DNA from: Oscillospiraceae bacterium
GTDB lineage: Bacteria > Bacillota > Clostridia > Oscillospirales > Oscillospiraceae
Assembly: GCA_022797115.1 (NCBI GenBank)
Contig: JAAWKB010000001.1
Coordinates: forward strand, 1-64,000
Direction: 5' to 3'
DNA: 64,000 nt
Below the pieces are notes generated by a model. The model did not search any database, had not been told where the DNA came from, and worked only from the letters and a program-made list of their open reading frames with translations. The first letter of the stretch is position 1, and every line of letters begins with the position of its first letter. This document shows, one piece after another, positions 1 through 12,297 of the stretch. A program made the position numbers and the translations under genes.

Positions 1-711
1 GGAGCCGAAGGGGCCGGGGACGGCGGCGGTGCCGCCCTTGGCGATGGGGAACATGGTGTCGATGATCCGCTGGCCGGACTGGAGGGGGGCCACCGGGTTA
101 TACTTGCGCTTGTAGGGGCGGCCCACACGGACGGGCCACTTCTGGACCATGGTCAGCTCCACGGTCTCGCCCTTGTCGGTCTTGACCTTGGCAATGACCT
201 CATCGACGATATAATTGCCCGGCTTGATGGTCCAGGAGAGGGTGCCGCTGATGCCGTTAGGCACCATGATCTTGTGGAGCACGACCTCCGTCTCGGGGAC
301 TGTGCCCAGCACGTCGCCGCCCACAACCCGCTCGCCTACCTTGGCCACGGGGGTGTATGCCCACTTCTTCTCACGGGAGAGGGCGGGGACCTCCACGCCG
401 CGGGCCAGGTTGGAACCGATCTTCTTGACGATCTCCTCCAGCGGGCGCTGGATGCCGTCGTAAATGTTCTCAATGATGCCCGGCCCCAGCTCTACGCTCA
501 GGGGCGCGCCGGTGCTTTCCACCTTCGCGCCGGGACCCAGGCCGCTGGTCTCCTCGTAGACCTGGATGGAGGCCTGGTCGCCGGTCATGTTCAGGATCTC
601 GCCGATCAGCCGCTGCTCGCCCACGCGGACCACGTCCGCCATGTTGGCGTCAGCCAGGCCGTCGGCCACCACCAGCGGGCCGGAAACCTTGATGATTTTT
701 CCTTGACTCAT
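1..711 (-). CDS. ntpA: V-type ATP synthase subunit A (catalytic), N-terminal part; gene continues beyond the left edge
   Basis: Reverse translation from ATG at 711 gives MSQGKIIKVSGPLVVADGLADANMADVVRVGEQRLIGEI...GQRIIDTMFPIAKGGTAAVPGPFG; P-loop region reached at window edge; last gene of the V-ATPase block. Confidence 0.95.
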   Translation of the reverse strand, partial: MSQGKIIKVSGPLVVADGLADANMADVVRVGEQRLIGEILNMTGDQASIQVYEETSGLGPGAKVESTGAPLSVELGPGIIENIYDGIQRPLEEIVKKIGSNLARGVEVPALSREKKWAYTPVAKVGERVVGGDVLGTVPETEVVLHKIMVPNGISGTLSWTIKPGNYIVDEVIAKVKTDKGETVELTMVQKWPVRVGRPYKRKYNPVAPLQSGQRIIDTMFPIAKGGTAAVPGPFGS

Positions 712-831
712 TCCTTCACTGCCTTCCTTTACAAAATTAAAGGACCATTGCGTATCCCGCGCGCGCTGCGCGGAAAGTCATTTGTTCTTGATGGGACACC
801 GGAGCTAATCCCACCCCGGCAGGGGGTAGGA

Positions 832-1158
832 TTAACCGATGTCCGCGCCGACGGCCCGCTCCACGGCGCTTTGCAGCGCCTGGGCCCCCAGGCCCAGAGA
901 GCCGGTCTTTCCGGGGATGAGGATCACCGCCGGTGTGACAGAGGTCTTATACTTGTCGATATCCGCGCGGAGCACAGACGCCAGCTGCTCCGTGATATAG
1001 ATGATGGCGTACTCCGCCTGGGCGCCGGCGGACGGCCGGGCCAGCTGATGGAGGGTGTGGCGTGCCTGCTCGGCGTCCTCCACGAAATAGGTGTCCAGGC
1101 CCAGGGCCTTGAAGCCCATCACGCTGTCCCGGTCGCCTAAAACCGCGATCTTATACAT
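832..1158 (-). CDS. ntpG: V-type ATP synthase subunit F
   Basis: MYKIAVLGDRDSVMGFKALGLDTYFVEDAEQA...; position between subunits C and A as in the E. hirae ntp operon. Confidence 0.9.
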   Translation of the reverse strand: MYKIAVLGDRDSVMGFKALGLDTYFVEDAEQARHTLHQLARPSAGAQAEYAIIYITEQLASVLRADIDKYKTSVTPAVILIPGKTGSLGLGAQALQSAVERAVGADIG

Positions 1159-2176
1159 ACGCCTCACGCAGCCTTTCCCGGATGGTGTCCCCGCCGATGC
1201 CAGCCATGCGGCTGGACATGATGATGCGCACCGCCGTAAACTCGATCTCCTTGGCCACCAGGTAGCTGATGACCGCCTCCACGCCGAAGGGCACGCTCTT
1301 GGCACGGGCGGCCACAGCCGTCACCGCGTCGTCGCACGCCTTCTCAAAGGCCGTGAGGCTGCCGCCCTGGGCGGCGGCTGTCCCCAGCTCCGCCGCAGTA
1401 CGCAGCTCTGTGGGACGGTAGAGCTCCTCCAGGCTGCCGGAGAGCGCGGCGGCCTGGACGCTGTCGGCCCGGATGGAGCCGCCCTCTACCAGGACCTTTT
1501 TGAGCAGGTCCGCGCCCTTCTTCATCCGCAGGGTGCGCACCGCGCCGCGCAGGTTGGCCGCGTCAATGGCCGCCTGGACATAGCGCACCAGGAAGTCGCT
1601 GCCAGTGGCGCGGGCGGCGGAGAGCATCTCCGCATAGTAGGCCCGGTCCAGCACAAAGTCGCTCAGCTGGGGGTCGCCGGTGGCGCTGAGCACTTCGCCC
1701 GCCTCCACAGCGGCCCGGCGCAGGAGCTCCGGCAGGGAGCCGTACTCCCCCTCCGTCACCGCCCGGCGCATCTCCTCCGCGCTTACCCGCCCGGCGTCCA
1801 GCAGCAGCCGCGTCCCGTCCACGCCTACGGCGCGGGCCTTGAGCAGCGTCTTGAGGTTGTGGTAGTCATACTTGACCTTGAACACATCCACCACCGCCTT
1901 GTCGGGGACGAACCGGTAGAGGTCCTGGAACAGCTTCTCCTGCTCCTGGGCCAGCACGGCGCTCAGCTCCTGGTCGTTCACAGAGGCCAGCTCGCCATAG
2001 CCGATCTCCTGGAGCACCTTGGCCGCATCCTCCGCCGTGGGCGCTTCAATCATGCGCTCCATGCGGGCGGCGGTGAGCAGGTCGCGCTCCCGGCTGTGCA
2101 GGTATGTGGAGATGAACAGATAGTCGGTATCCTTCAATTTCTTTGCCAAAGCCATCCTCCTTTCTTGCGATTGCAT
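1151..2176 (-). CDS. ntpC: V-type ATPase subunit C (subunit d-like)
   Basis: 341 aa ORF, V-ATPase C/AC39-like, in operon order; start may be a few codons downstream. Confidence 0.9.
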   Translation of the reverse strand: MQSQERRMALAKKLKDTDYLFISTYLHSRERDLLTAARMERMIEAPTAEDAAKVLQEIGYGELASVNDQELSAVLAQEQEKLFQDLYRFVPDKAVVDVFKVKYDYHNLKTLLKARAVGVDGTRLLLDAGRVSAEEMRRAVTEGEYGSLPELLRRAAVEAGEVLSATGDPQLSDFVLDRAYYAEMLSAARATGSDFLVRYVQAAIDAANLRGAVRTLRMKKGADLLKKVLVEGGSIRADSVQAAALSGSLEELYRPTELRTAAELGTAAAQGGSLTAFEKACDDAVTAVAARAKSVPFGVEAVISYLVAKEIEFTAVRIIMSSRMAGIGGDTIRERLREAYV

Positions 2177-2190
2177 GTATTGGATTGGCT

Positions 2191-2865
2191 TTATGCGAAG
2201 AGGATTGCGGCAATCTCCGCCGCCATATCCTCGCGGAGGACGCGCAGCTCCGTCTCAAAGGCGCAGTTGACCTCCACATTGCCGTCGCGCAGGGTCAGGC
2301 CGCCCTCCATCTCCCGGGTCTCGTCGGACAGGGTGAGGGAGGCTGTGCCCTGGAGCAGGGCCGCCGCGCCGGTGACTACCTTGGAGAGCAGGCCCTTGCC
2401 CTTGCCGCCCTTGGCGGGGGCCTCCGCCGCACCGGCCAGCAGAGCGTTGGCCTTGCTGACCACCTGGGTGCCTACACGCTTGTGGTCCTTGGCGTTGAGC
2501 AGGATCTCCTCGTGCCCCGTCTTGGCCGCCCGGACCGCCATGCGGGCCAGCAGGTCCGCGTACTTCTCATCGGGCAGGGCGAGCAGCTGCTTCTGTGCGC
2601 TGGCGAAGGCTTCGTCCAGGCACGCCTGCTTGGCTGCCAGCATCCGCTTCTTTGCCTCCATATGGGCGGCGCTCTCCAGGCGCTCGGCCTGGCGCTTGGC
2701 GGCCTCGCGGCCAGCCTCAGCGGCGGCCTTGGCCTCATCCTCCGCCTGGGCCTTGAACTGCTGGCGGACGGCCTCAGCCTTCTCCTCCGCCTCCCGCAGG
2801 AGCCCACGTACCTCGGATTTGGTGTCGGTCTCGATGCGCGCGGTGATTTTTTCGATTCCGTTCAT
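2191..2865 (-). CDS. ntpE: V-type ATP synthase subunit E
   Basis: MNGIEKITARIETDTKSEVRGLLREAEEKAEAVRQQFKAQAEDEAKAAAEAG coiled-coil stalk subunit. Confidence 0.9.
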   Translation of the reverse strand: MNGIEKITARIETDTKSEVRGLLREAEEKAEAVRQQFKAQAEDEAKAAAEAGREAAKRQAERLESAAHMEAKKRMLAAKQACLDEAFASAQKQLLALPDEKYADLLARMAVRAAKTGHEEILLNAKDHKRVGTQVVSKANALLAGAAEAPAKGGKGKGLLSKVVTGAAALLQGTASLTLSDETREMEGGLTLRDGNVEVNCAFETELRVLREDMAAEIAAILFA

Positions 2866-2893
2866 ATCGAATCCCCTTTTCTTCGTGGGATAA

Positions 2894-5341
<2,448 letters not shown>

Positions 5342-5342
<1 letters not shown>

Positions 5343-5656
5343 TAACTCTCTACCACCCTTCCTAAGATCGCCTGCGCCGCTTTGTCCATGCGTGTGCGCG
5401 CGTCCTTCTTGAGCTTTTCGCAGTCTTTCTCTGCCTGGGCCAGGATCTCCTTCCGCCGCTCCTCCGCTTGGCCCTCCGCTTGCTTCATCGCGGCAGCGGC
5501 GGCGGCAGCAGCCTTCTCCTTGCCCTCCTGTAAAAGGGCCCGGCCTTCCCGCTCGGCGTCGGCAACCAGCTTCTGCGCCTGGGCCTTTGCGTCGGCCCTG
5601 GAACGCTCCATACTTTCTTCCACCGCGCGGATTTTGCTGATGGCTTCCAGTGACAT
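5342..5656 (-). CDS. ntpF: V-type ATPase peripheral stalk subunit G/H-like
   Basis: MSLEAISKIRAVEESMERSRADAKAQAQKLVADAEREGRALLQEGKEKAAAA; first gene of the operon, overlaps ntpI. Confidence 0.85.
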
Positions 5657-5759
5657 TCTCTCACCCCTTTTCACGTTGTTTTTCCCCGCCTGGGCCTGCC
5701 TGGCCGGAGGGGATATGCACTGTGCGTACCATAATTTGTCGGCAGCAAGCGCGCATATC

Positions 5760-5768
5760 ATTATAGCA
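5760..5768 (-). promoter_or_regulatory. Putative extended -10 promoter (TGCTATAAT) of the V-ATPase operon
   Basis: Reverse complement of attatagca about 100 nt upstream of the first V-ATPase start codon. Confidence 0.55.
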
Positions 5769-5887
5769 CATTTCTCCTACGCGTACCAGTATTTTTTTAG
5801 GAGATTTGGTTGTTTTTGCAAAACCCATAAAATGGTGCCCCTGCTTGGCTTCTCTTTGTCGCTTTTGTCCACTGCGCCCGCCTGCAT

Positions 5888-5925
5888 ACAAAAGAAACCC
5901 CTTGCAACACGGGGGTTGCAAGGGG
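5888..5925 (-). terminator. Rho-independent terminator
   Basis: Minus strand CCCCTTGCAAC-CCCCGT-GTTGCAAGGGG followed by TTTCTTTTG. Confidence 0.8.
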
Positions 5926-5948
5926 GGAGCGGCGCGGGGACATGCCGG

Positions 5949-6158
5949 TTAATCCGGCCAGCCCTTCCGCCAGCGGTCCTCCGCCTCCAGCTGCTTTTGG
6001 GCCTCCTGGGGGGAGATGCCCTGGGCAATCATGGGGTAGAGGTTTTCCATGCCGTTGGTGCGCTGGATCTCGTAGGTGCCATATTTGTTGATGACGTCGT
6101 CGTCACCCTCCGGCCAGCCCGGCTTCCGCTCGGGCGGCTGGCTCTTGTGGTCTTTCAT
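5949..6158 (-). CDS. Small uncharacterised protein (about 69 aa)
   Basis: ATG with GGAGGTGA SD; MKDHKSQPPERKPGWPEGDDDVINKYGTYEIQRTNGMENLYPMIAQGISPQEAQKQLEAEDRWRKGWPD; followed by a terminator. Confidence 0.65.
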   Translation of the reverse strand: MKDHKSQPPERKPGWPEGDDDVINKYGTYEIQRTNGMENLYPMIAQGISPQEAQKQLEAEDRWRKGWPD

Positions 6159-6168
6159 CAAAAAATCA

Positions 6169-6194
6169 CCTCCGGGGCTAGTATGCCCCGGAGG
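6169..6194 (-). promoter_or_regulatory. 10-bp stem hairpin containing the SD of the small ORF
   Basis: CCTCCGGGGC-ATACTA-GCCCCGGAGG then TGATTTTTTG-ATG on the minus strand. Confidence 0.7.
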
Positions 6195-6239
6195 CGGGTG
6201 TTTCTTGTATATGGCTGGGGGATGGGGGCCCAGCAGGGC

Positions 6240-7163
6240 TTAAAGGACCGACCGGATGCCCTCCGCGATCTGGGGGGCGGTGAGGCCGTACTCCTCCAGG
6301 ACGGCCTTGGCCTTGCCGGACTGGCCGAAGCGGTCCTGTACGCCGATCTTATGAAACGCGCAGTCCACCTTGCCCAGCAGCGCGTCCGCTACCGCGTCGC
6401 CCAGGCCGCCGATGACGCTGTGCTCCTCCACTGTGACCACCTTGCCGCACTTGCGGGCGTAGGCGGCGACGCACTCCGCGTCCAGGGGCTTGATGGTATG
6501 GACGTTGATGACGGCGGCGCTGACGCCCTGCGCCTCCAAAAGCTTCGCGGCTGCCAGGGACTCACTGACCATCAGGCCGGTGGCAAATACCGCCACGTCG
6601 CTCCCCTCCCGCAGCACATTGGCCTTGCCGATGGTGAAGGGCTGCTCATCCTCGAATACGGGGCTGGCCAGCCGGGCCAGGCGCAGGTAGACCGGCCCGT
6701 CCAGCTCGGCGGCGGCGAAGACGGCGCGGCGGGTCTCGTTGGCGTCGGCAGGGCAGATGACCGTCATGCCGGGGATGGCCCGCATCAGGGCCAGATCCTC
6801 CACGCACTGATGGCTGCCGCCGTCCTCCCCCACGGACACGCCGGCGTGGCTCATGGCCAGCTTTACGTTCAGATGGGGGTAGGCAACGGAGTTGCGCACC
6901 TGCTCATAGGCCCGGCCTGCGCCGAACATGGCAAAGGTGGAGCAGAAGGGCACCAGCCCCATAGTGGCCATGCCTGCGGCCATGCCCACCATGTTGGCCT
7001 CGGCAATGCCCGCATTGAAGTGGCGGTCGGGATAGGCGTTTTTAAAGGTGACGGTCATGGTGGCGTGGGCCAGGTCCGCATCCAGCGCCACAACCTTGCT
7101 GTTCACAGCCCCCAGCTCCGCCAGGGCCTCGCCATAGGCGGCTCTTGTTGCTTTTTCACTCAT
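6240..7163 (-). CDS. Transketolase C-terminal subunit
   Basis: MSEKATRAAYGEALAELGAVNSKVVALDADLAHATMT...; pyrimidine-binding and C-terminal domains. Confidence 0.93.
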   Translation of the reverse strand: MSEKATRAAYGEALAELGAVNSKVVALDADLAHATMTVTFKNAYPDRHFNAGIAEANMVGMAAGMATMGLVPFCSTFAMFGAGRAYEQVRNSVAYPHLNVKLAMSHAGVSVGEDGGSHQCVEDLALMRAIPGMTVICPADANETRRAVFAAAELDGPVYLRLARLASPVFEDEQPFTIGKANVLREGSDVAVFATGLMVSESLAAAKLLEAQGVSAAVINVHTIKPLDAECVAAYARKCGKVVTVEEHSVIGGLGDAVADALLGKVDCAFHKIGVQDRFGQSGKAKAVLEEYGLTAPQIAEGIRSVL

Positions 7164-7167
7164 GGTC

Positions 7168-7980
7168 TCAGCCCTCCAATTCCTGTAATGCCTGCTGGCG
7201 CTGCTCCTCGTTGGGCGCCTTGCCGTGCCAGCCCACCTGGTTCTCCATATAGGAAACGCCCTTGCCCTTGCAGGTGTGGGCCAGGATAGCCCGGGGCTGC
7301 CCCGCTGCGGCGGGCGCGTCCAGCGCCGCCAGCACCTGCTCCAGGTCGTTCCCGTCGGCAACCTCCACCGTCTGGAACCCGAAGGCCCGCAGCTTGGCCG
7401 CCAGGTCGCCCAGGCTCATGACCTCGTCGTTGCTGCCGTCGATTTGCAGGCCGTTGTTGTCCACCACCACGGTCAGGTTGTCCAGCTTGTAATGGCTGGC
7501 CGCCATGAAAGCCTCCCAGACCTGGCCCTCCTGGCACTCGCCGTCGCCCAGGATCGTGTAGACCTTGACGTCCTGGCCCTGGTGCTTGGCCGCCAGGGCC
7601 ATGCCCGCCGCGATGGAGACGCCCTGGCCCAGAGAGCCGGTGGAGGCGTCCACGCCAGGGATCTTCTTCATATCCGGATGGCCCTGGAGCATCCCGTGGA
7701 GCTGGCGGAAACTCTCAAAGGCCGATTTGTCAAAATAGCCCAGCTCCGCCAGTACGCCGTAGTAGCAGGGGGCGGCGTGGCCCTTGCTCAAAACGAAGCG
7801 GTCCCGGCCCGGGTCCTGGGGGTTCTTGGGATTGATGCGCATCTTTGTACAGAAGATGGCGCTCATCAGCTCCACGGCGGACAGAGAGCCGCCGGGATGG
7901 CCGCTGCCCGCGTTGGCCGTCATGTTGATAATGTCCCGGCGGACGGCGGTGCAGAAGCGTTTCAGTTCCGCTGTGTTCAT
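7168..7980 (-). CDS. Transketolase N-terminal (TPP-binding) subunit
   Basis: ANAGSGHPGGSLSAVELMSAIF; GDGECQEGQVWEAFMAASHYKLDNLTVVVDNNGLQ. Confidence 0.93.
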   Translation of the reverse strand: MNTAELKRFCTAVRRDIINMTANAGSGHPGGSLSAVELMSAIFCTKMRINPKNPQDPGRDRFVLSKGHAAPCYYGVLAELGYFDKSAFESFRQLHGMLQGHPDMKKIPGVDASTGSLGQGVSIAAGMALAAKHQGQDVKVYTILGDGECQEGQVWEAFMAASHYKLDNLTVVVDNNGLQIDGSNDEVMSLGDLAAKLRAFGFQTVEVADGNDLEQVLAALDAPAAAGQPRAILAHTCKGKGVSYMENQVGWHGKAPNEEQRQQALQELEG

Positions 7981-8114
7981 GGTTGGTCGTACCTCCCGTA
8001 TTGTAATACCTGTCTCTTAGGATACTCTGATTATGCGGCAAAGTCAATTCTTCTCGAAAAAGCGCCCGGTTCAGCTGATATAGTTTCAGACCTGCTTTTC
8101 ATGGATGAGATCCA

Positions 8115-8312
8115 TCAGGAGAAGGGGCGTGTATCAATGACTGCATTCCCGCTGCTGTCAAGCAGGGGCGTGATAGAGGAACCGCCGGCGCCAGCTGTCA
8201 TAATATAATGAACGCCCGTCCTGGTGTCAACGATCACCCGGATGATGACAGAGCCATCGTTTTCTTCTTCCAGTACATGGAATCTTTTTTTCCTTTTTTC
8301 AAACATAAGCAT
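8115..8312 (-). CDS. DUF6440-like small protein
   Basis: MFEKRKKRFHVLEEENDGSVIIRVIVDTRTGVHYIMTAGAGGSSITPLLDSSGNAVID. Confidence 0.7.
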   Translation of the reverse strand: MLMFEKRKKRFHVLEEENDGSVIIRVIVDTRTGVHYIMTAGAGGSSITPLLDSSGNAVIDTRPFS

Positions 8313-8332
8313 TCCTCACTTTCCAATCCTGG

Positions 8333-9133
8333 TCAGTGGCGCGTGACCTCCCCGGTGGCGCAGTTGACGAAGTAGACATAGGTGTCCGTCTCCACCCGCC
8401 ACATGGGCAGCAGGCGGGGGGCAGCCCCGCCCTGCAATTCATAGACGCACCGCACGTCCGTCACCTCGCTGCATACCACGCCGGCGGTGTTCCGGTAGTC
8501 CAGGAACCGGACCAGGGCGGTGACGCAGTTCATCCGCTCGGCGGGCTCCGGGACAGCATCCTCCAGGCTCACATGCGCACCGTTGACGGAGGCCAGGACC
8601 CCGCGCTCGAAGCGCAGCGTCAGGCTGCACCCGGCCACCGGCACGCCCGACACCTGCTGGATGGCGGTGACGCTGCCGGTGCGGTTCTGGATCTGGACCT
8701 GGAGGTCCGCATAGCCAAACTGCTGGCAGAACTGCTGGCAGAAAGCGGTGATGTCGTCCACCGCCAGCGTCAGGCTGCTGCCGTCAAAGCTGCCGCCCGC
8801 CCGGAAATGGATGGCGCCGTGGTCCCCCTCATAGCTGTAGATTCCGCCGCCCTGGCTGGCAGGCTCCGCCGCACCGCCCAGGAGAAAGGAGGCGATGGCC
8901 TGCTCGGTCTCCCCTTGGCGGGAGAGGGAGAGCGGGGAGAGGACGGGCTGGTCCAGGTCAACCCCGCTGCCCAGCTTCAGCTGGTTGGCCGCATAGAGGG
9001 CCTCCAGCTGCCCGGCGGTGTCCGTCTCCGCCCGCATGGCCTGGAGATTCTGATATCCCAGCAGGAGCAGGAGGCACCCGTTGAGCAGCAGCAGGATCAA
9101 AATGGCGATATTTTTCAGACGGTAGGTCTCCAA
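8333..9133 (-). CDS. walI: Two-component regulatory system protein WalI/YycI-like
   Basis: LETYRLKNIAILILLLLNGCLLLLLGYQN membrane anchor; TTG start with AGGAGGGG SD; downstream of walH/walK. Confidence 0.8.
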   Translation of the reverse strand: METYRLKNIAILILLLLNGCLLLLLGYQNLQAMRAETDTAGQLEALYAANQLKLGSGVDLDQPVLSPLSLSRQGETEQAIASFLLGGAAEPASQGGGIYSYEGDHGAIHFRAGGSFDGSSLTLAVDDITAFCQQFCQQFGYADLQVQIQNRTGSVTAIQQVSGVPVAGCSLTLRFERGVLASVNGAHVSLEDAVPEPAERMNCVTALVRFLDYRNTAGVVCSEVTDVRCVYELQGGAAPRLLPMWRVETDTYVYFVNCATGEVTRH

Positions 9134-9170
9134 GGGGGCGTCCCCTCCTTTCCCGCAAGCGAATATGCCC

Positions 9171-10445
9171 TCAGCCCGCCAGCCAGTGGGCGGCCAGGGG
9201 CCCGGCCCCCCCGTCCACATACCCGACGGACAGCCCCGCCTCCGGGTAGAGGGAGGCGATGGCCTGGGCCATGGCGGCGGGCAGCAGGGGGGAAGTGTCC
9301 TCTGTGGGCGTATAGGCCCGGCAGCGGTAGGTGAAGGCGGTGATGGCTGCGCCGCTGATGGTGACGGAGAGGGCGTCCTTCTCGTCGGAGAAAAAGACGG
9401 GGATTGCCCCGGCGTGGTAGCCGAAGCGGACTGTGCAGCCCCCCTCCGCCATCTCCACCGCCCGCAGGTACAGCGGCGACGCGCCGGTCCCCTCGGTCAG
9501 CGCCGCCGCCAGGCGGCCGGCGGCGGACAGGCACTCCGGCATGGTGGGCTGTTCCCCCGCGGCGGGTACCTGATAGAGGGGGGATGCGTCCTCGCCGCGG
9601 CTGGTGAAGCTGACCGCGCCGTCGGGGCTGACCCGGAGGGTGCGGGGGGATTCCTCCACCACCTCCGCCCCGCTGCTCTCCGTGTAGCGGAAGAGGGGGT
9701 GGGCGTTGAAGTCCAGGGCCGTGAGCAGGTTGTAGACAGAGTAGGCGGCGGGCAGCTCCGTCTGGACCGCAGGCGCCTCCGGCGTCTCCGCCACCAGGAC
9801 GGTGTAGGGGTCCAAGGGGGCGTAGTTGCTCTCGTAGGCGAAGATGCTGCCGTTGGAGGTCTGGCTGCCGCAGACCTCGCGCACTGCGGATACAGGCAGG
9901 GCGGTGTTGTAGCGGAAGATGTCCCCCGATTCACTGCGCAGATAGAGCGTGGCGGTGTCCTCCTGCTCGGAGGTCAGGGCCATGGAGCGCACCTCCCGGC
10001 TGAACCCGGCGGTCTCCCCCAGCCAGGCGGCCACCGCCTCCAGGGGGAGCTGGGTCGTGAGATCCAGGTACAGGCACGGGGAATCCAAGGCGCTGCGCAG
10101 GGTCAGCTCTGCGGAGGCCCCCGTCTCGCTGGCGGAGCCCAGGGCCTCCTGGAATAGGGGGATGATCTGCTCCAGGAGGGGGTCGTCCCCGGGGACGTAG
10201 AGCCGCCCGTACCGGCGGTATTCAATGTCCTGCGTCACCATGACATGGACAGAGGGGAACATGTCCGCCAGTGTGGAGGACTGGGCGTGGCCGCCGCTGG
10301 CGGGGTGGGGGGCCAGCAGGCTCTGGACCTGGTCGGTCCAGCTGATGTGGAACAGCGGCATACTGCCCAGCAGGAACAGGGCCGACAGGCTCAGCAGCAC
10401 CAGGGCCAGGTTTTGAAGGAAGCCGCGCAGCCGTTTATTCTGCAT
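9171..10445 (-). CDS. walH: WalH/YycH-like regulator of WalK
   Basis: MQNKRLRGFLQNLALVLLSLSALFLLGSMPLF...; overlaps walK 3' end. Confidence 0.82.
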   Translation of the reverse strand: MQNKRLRGFLQNLALVLLSLSALFLLGSMPLFHISWTDQVQSLLAPHPASGGHAQSSTLADMFPSVHVMVTQDIEYRRYGRLYVPGDDPLLEQIIPLFQEALGSASETGASAELTLRSALDSPCLYLDLTTQLPLEAVAAWLGETAGFSREVRSMALTSEQEDTATLYLRSESGDIFRYNTALPVSAVREVCGSQTSNGSIFAYESNYAPLDPYTVLVAETPEAPAVQTELPAAYSVYNLLTALDFNAHPLFRYTESSGAEVVEESPRTLRVSPDGAVSFTSRGEDASPLYQVPAAGEQPTMPECLSAAGRLAAALTEGTGASPLYLRAVEMAEGGCTVRFGYHAGAIPVFFSDEKDALSVTISGAAITAFTYRCRAYTPTEDTSPLLPAAMAQAIASLYPEAGLSVGYVDGGAGPLAAHWLAG

Positions 10446-12297
10446 GGAATCCCTCCCTGGTCTGGCGGATGGGCAGGACGATGCGCACCGTGGTGCCGGG
10501 CCCGTCGTGGCTGGACAGGCCAATCGTGCCGTGATGGCGCAGCACGATTTCACGGGCAATAGAGAGGCCCAGTCCCGTGCCGCCGCTCTCCCGGCTGCGG
10601 GCCTTGTCTACCCGGTAGAAGCGGTCAAAGATCCGTTCCCGGTCCTGGGCGGGGATGCCGATGCCGGTGTCAGAGACCTCAATCCACACATTTTTACCGG
10701 AGACGCCGGCGTCCACAGTGATGGTGCCGCCGTCGGGGGTGTACTTGATGGAGTTGCCCACCACGTTCATCATCACCTGCTCCAGGCGGCTGCGGTCGCC
10801 CATCATGAGGGGCAAAGGCGGCGAGAATTTCCGCACCAGGGTGTGGCCCCGGCGCTGGGCCTCCAGCTCCACGGCCCGGCAGACGGACTCGATGGCCTCC
10901 AGCAGGGAGAAACGGACCATCTTGATCTCCGCCCGGCCTGAATCCAGGCGGCTGAGGGTCAGCAGGTCCTGGACGATGCGGGTCATGCGGTCGGTCTCGC
11001 TGATGATGATGTCCAGAAAGCTGTTGGTCGTGTCCCGGGGGATGTCCTCGCTGTCCCGGAGGGTCTCGGCGTAGCTGCGCACGTTGGTCAGGGGGGTGCG
11101 CAGCTCATGGGAGACGTTGGCGACGAACTCCTTGCGCATCTCCTCGTTTTTCCGCTGGGCAGTGACCTCGTGGAGTACGGCCATCGCGCCGCCGTCCTCC
11201 CCGTCAGAGACGGGGGCCAGGTACAGCTCCAGGATGCGCCCGCCCACCGTCAGCTCCCCGGAGACGGAATTGGGCCGCTGGAGGCTCATGACCTTCCGGA
11301 AGGGGAACTGCTGGCCGAAGAGGGCGTCGTAGTCGTAGAAAGCCACCTCCCGGCCCAGCATCCGGCTGGCGGCGGGGTTGCTGGTGAGGACGGCGCCGTC
11401 GCGGCCAAAGGAGACCACGCCGTCGGACATGTGCAGGAAGAGGGTATCCAGCTTGTTGCGCTCGTTCTCCACCGCCTCCAGCGTCTCCTGGAGGACGGAG
11501 GCCATGTCGTTGAAGGTGGTGGTAAGGATGCCGATCTCGTCAGTGGAATCGACCTCGATGGTGGAGCCGAAGTCCCCGGCGGCCACCCGCTCCGCCCCCT
11601 CCGTCAGGCGCTCGATGGGGATAATCATGGTCTTGCTGAGCAGGAAACTGAGCAGCACGGAGATCAGCAGGCCCACCAGCAGCGCCTGGACGATGATGAG
11701 AAAGAGCTGGCTGTTGAGGGCGCTGACGGTGTCGCGGTTGTCGTAAATATAAATGATGAAGGCGTTGTTCCCGCCGGTGATGGGGATGGCGATATCCATG
11801 TAGCTGGCGGTGATGTCGCTCTGGTCGCCCACCACGTCCGTACCGGAGGCGACGCTGCCCTGGGCGGCCAGCAGGTTGGGGGTGGCCTGGAGGCGGTTGA
11901 AGCCCTCCTGGCCGTCGGAACCGGCCAAAAATGCGCCGGTGTGCCCGTCCAGGATGTAGTAGTTGCGGGTGTTGGAGTTCAGGCCCAGATCCCGGGCCTT
12001 GACCTCGATCATCTCCTGGAGCTTTTTTGCGCCGTCCTCCTGGGCGGCCTCCCGGCGCAGGGAGTTGACGAAGGTGGCGTTGGCGGGATTGGAGTCGCCA
12101 AATACGCTCTCCATCTGCTGGTAAAACTCGTCAATGTAAAAGCCGGTGATGCTGGTCATCATGAACGCGCCCACTACGGTCATCAGGGACGTAATGAGCA
12201 GCAGCATGATGAGCACCAGCTTCATATGCAGGCTGCGGAACACCGGGACCTCCCCCCTCTCTCTGCCGGCGGTAGACATTCTTTTCTTTGTGGACAA
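10435..12297 (-). CDS. walK: Sensor histidine kinase WalK/VicK-type (HAMP, PAS, HisKA, HATPase)
   Basis: FVANVSHELRTPLTNVRSYAETL H-box; GGTGLGLSIAREIVLRHHG; two TM helices. Confidence 0.93.
   Translation of the reverse strand: MSTKKRMSTAGRERGEVPVFRSLHMKLVLIMLLLITSLMTVVGAFMMTSITGFYIDEFYQQMESVFGDSNPANATFVNSLRREAAQEDGAKKLQEMIEVKARDLGLNSNTRNYYILDGHTGAFLAGSDGQEGFNRLQATPNLLAAQGSVASGTDVVGDQSDITASYMDIAIPITGGNNAFIIYIYDNRDTVSALNSQLFLIIVQALLVGLLISVLLSFLLSKTMIIPIERLTEGAERVAAGDFGSTIEVDSTDEIGILTTTFNDMASVLQETLEAVENERNKLDTLFLHMSDGVVSFGRDGAVLTSNPAASRMLGREVAFYDYDALFGQQFPFRKVMSLQRPNSVSGELTVGGRILELYLAPVSDGEDGGAMAVLHEVTAQRKNEEMRKEFVANVSHELRTPLTNVRSYAETLRDSEDIPRDTTNSFLDIIISETDRMTRIVQDLLTLSRLDSGRAEIKMVRFSLLEAIESVCRAVELEAQRRGHTLVRKFSPPLPLMMGDRSRLEQVMMNVVGNSIKYTPDGGTITVDAGVSGKNVWIEVSDTGIGIPAQDRERIFDRFYRVDKARSRESGGTGLGLSIAREIVLRHHGTIGLSSHDGPGTTVRIVLPIRQTREGFHAE

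Noticed and set aside
274-1140. Long plus-strand ORFs over the V-ATPase operon (274-1140, 1091-2893, 2143-3012, 2976-5345)
   Set aside because: Antisense to well-supported V-ATPase genes; low-complexity His/Gln/Gly/Arg-rich translations typical of GC-rich antisense frames.
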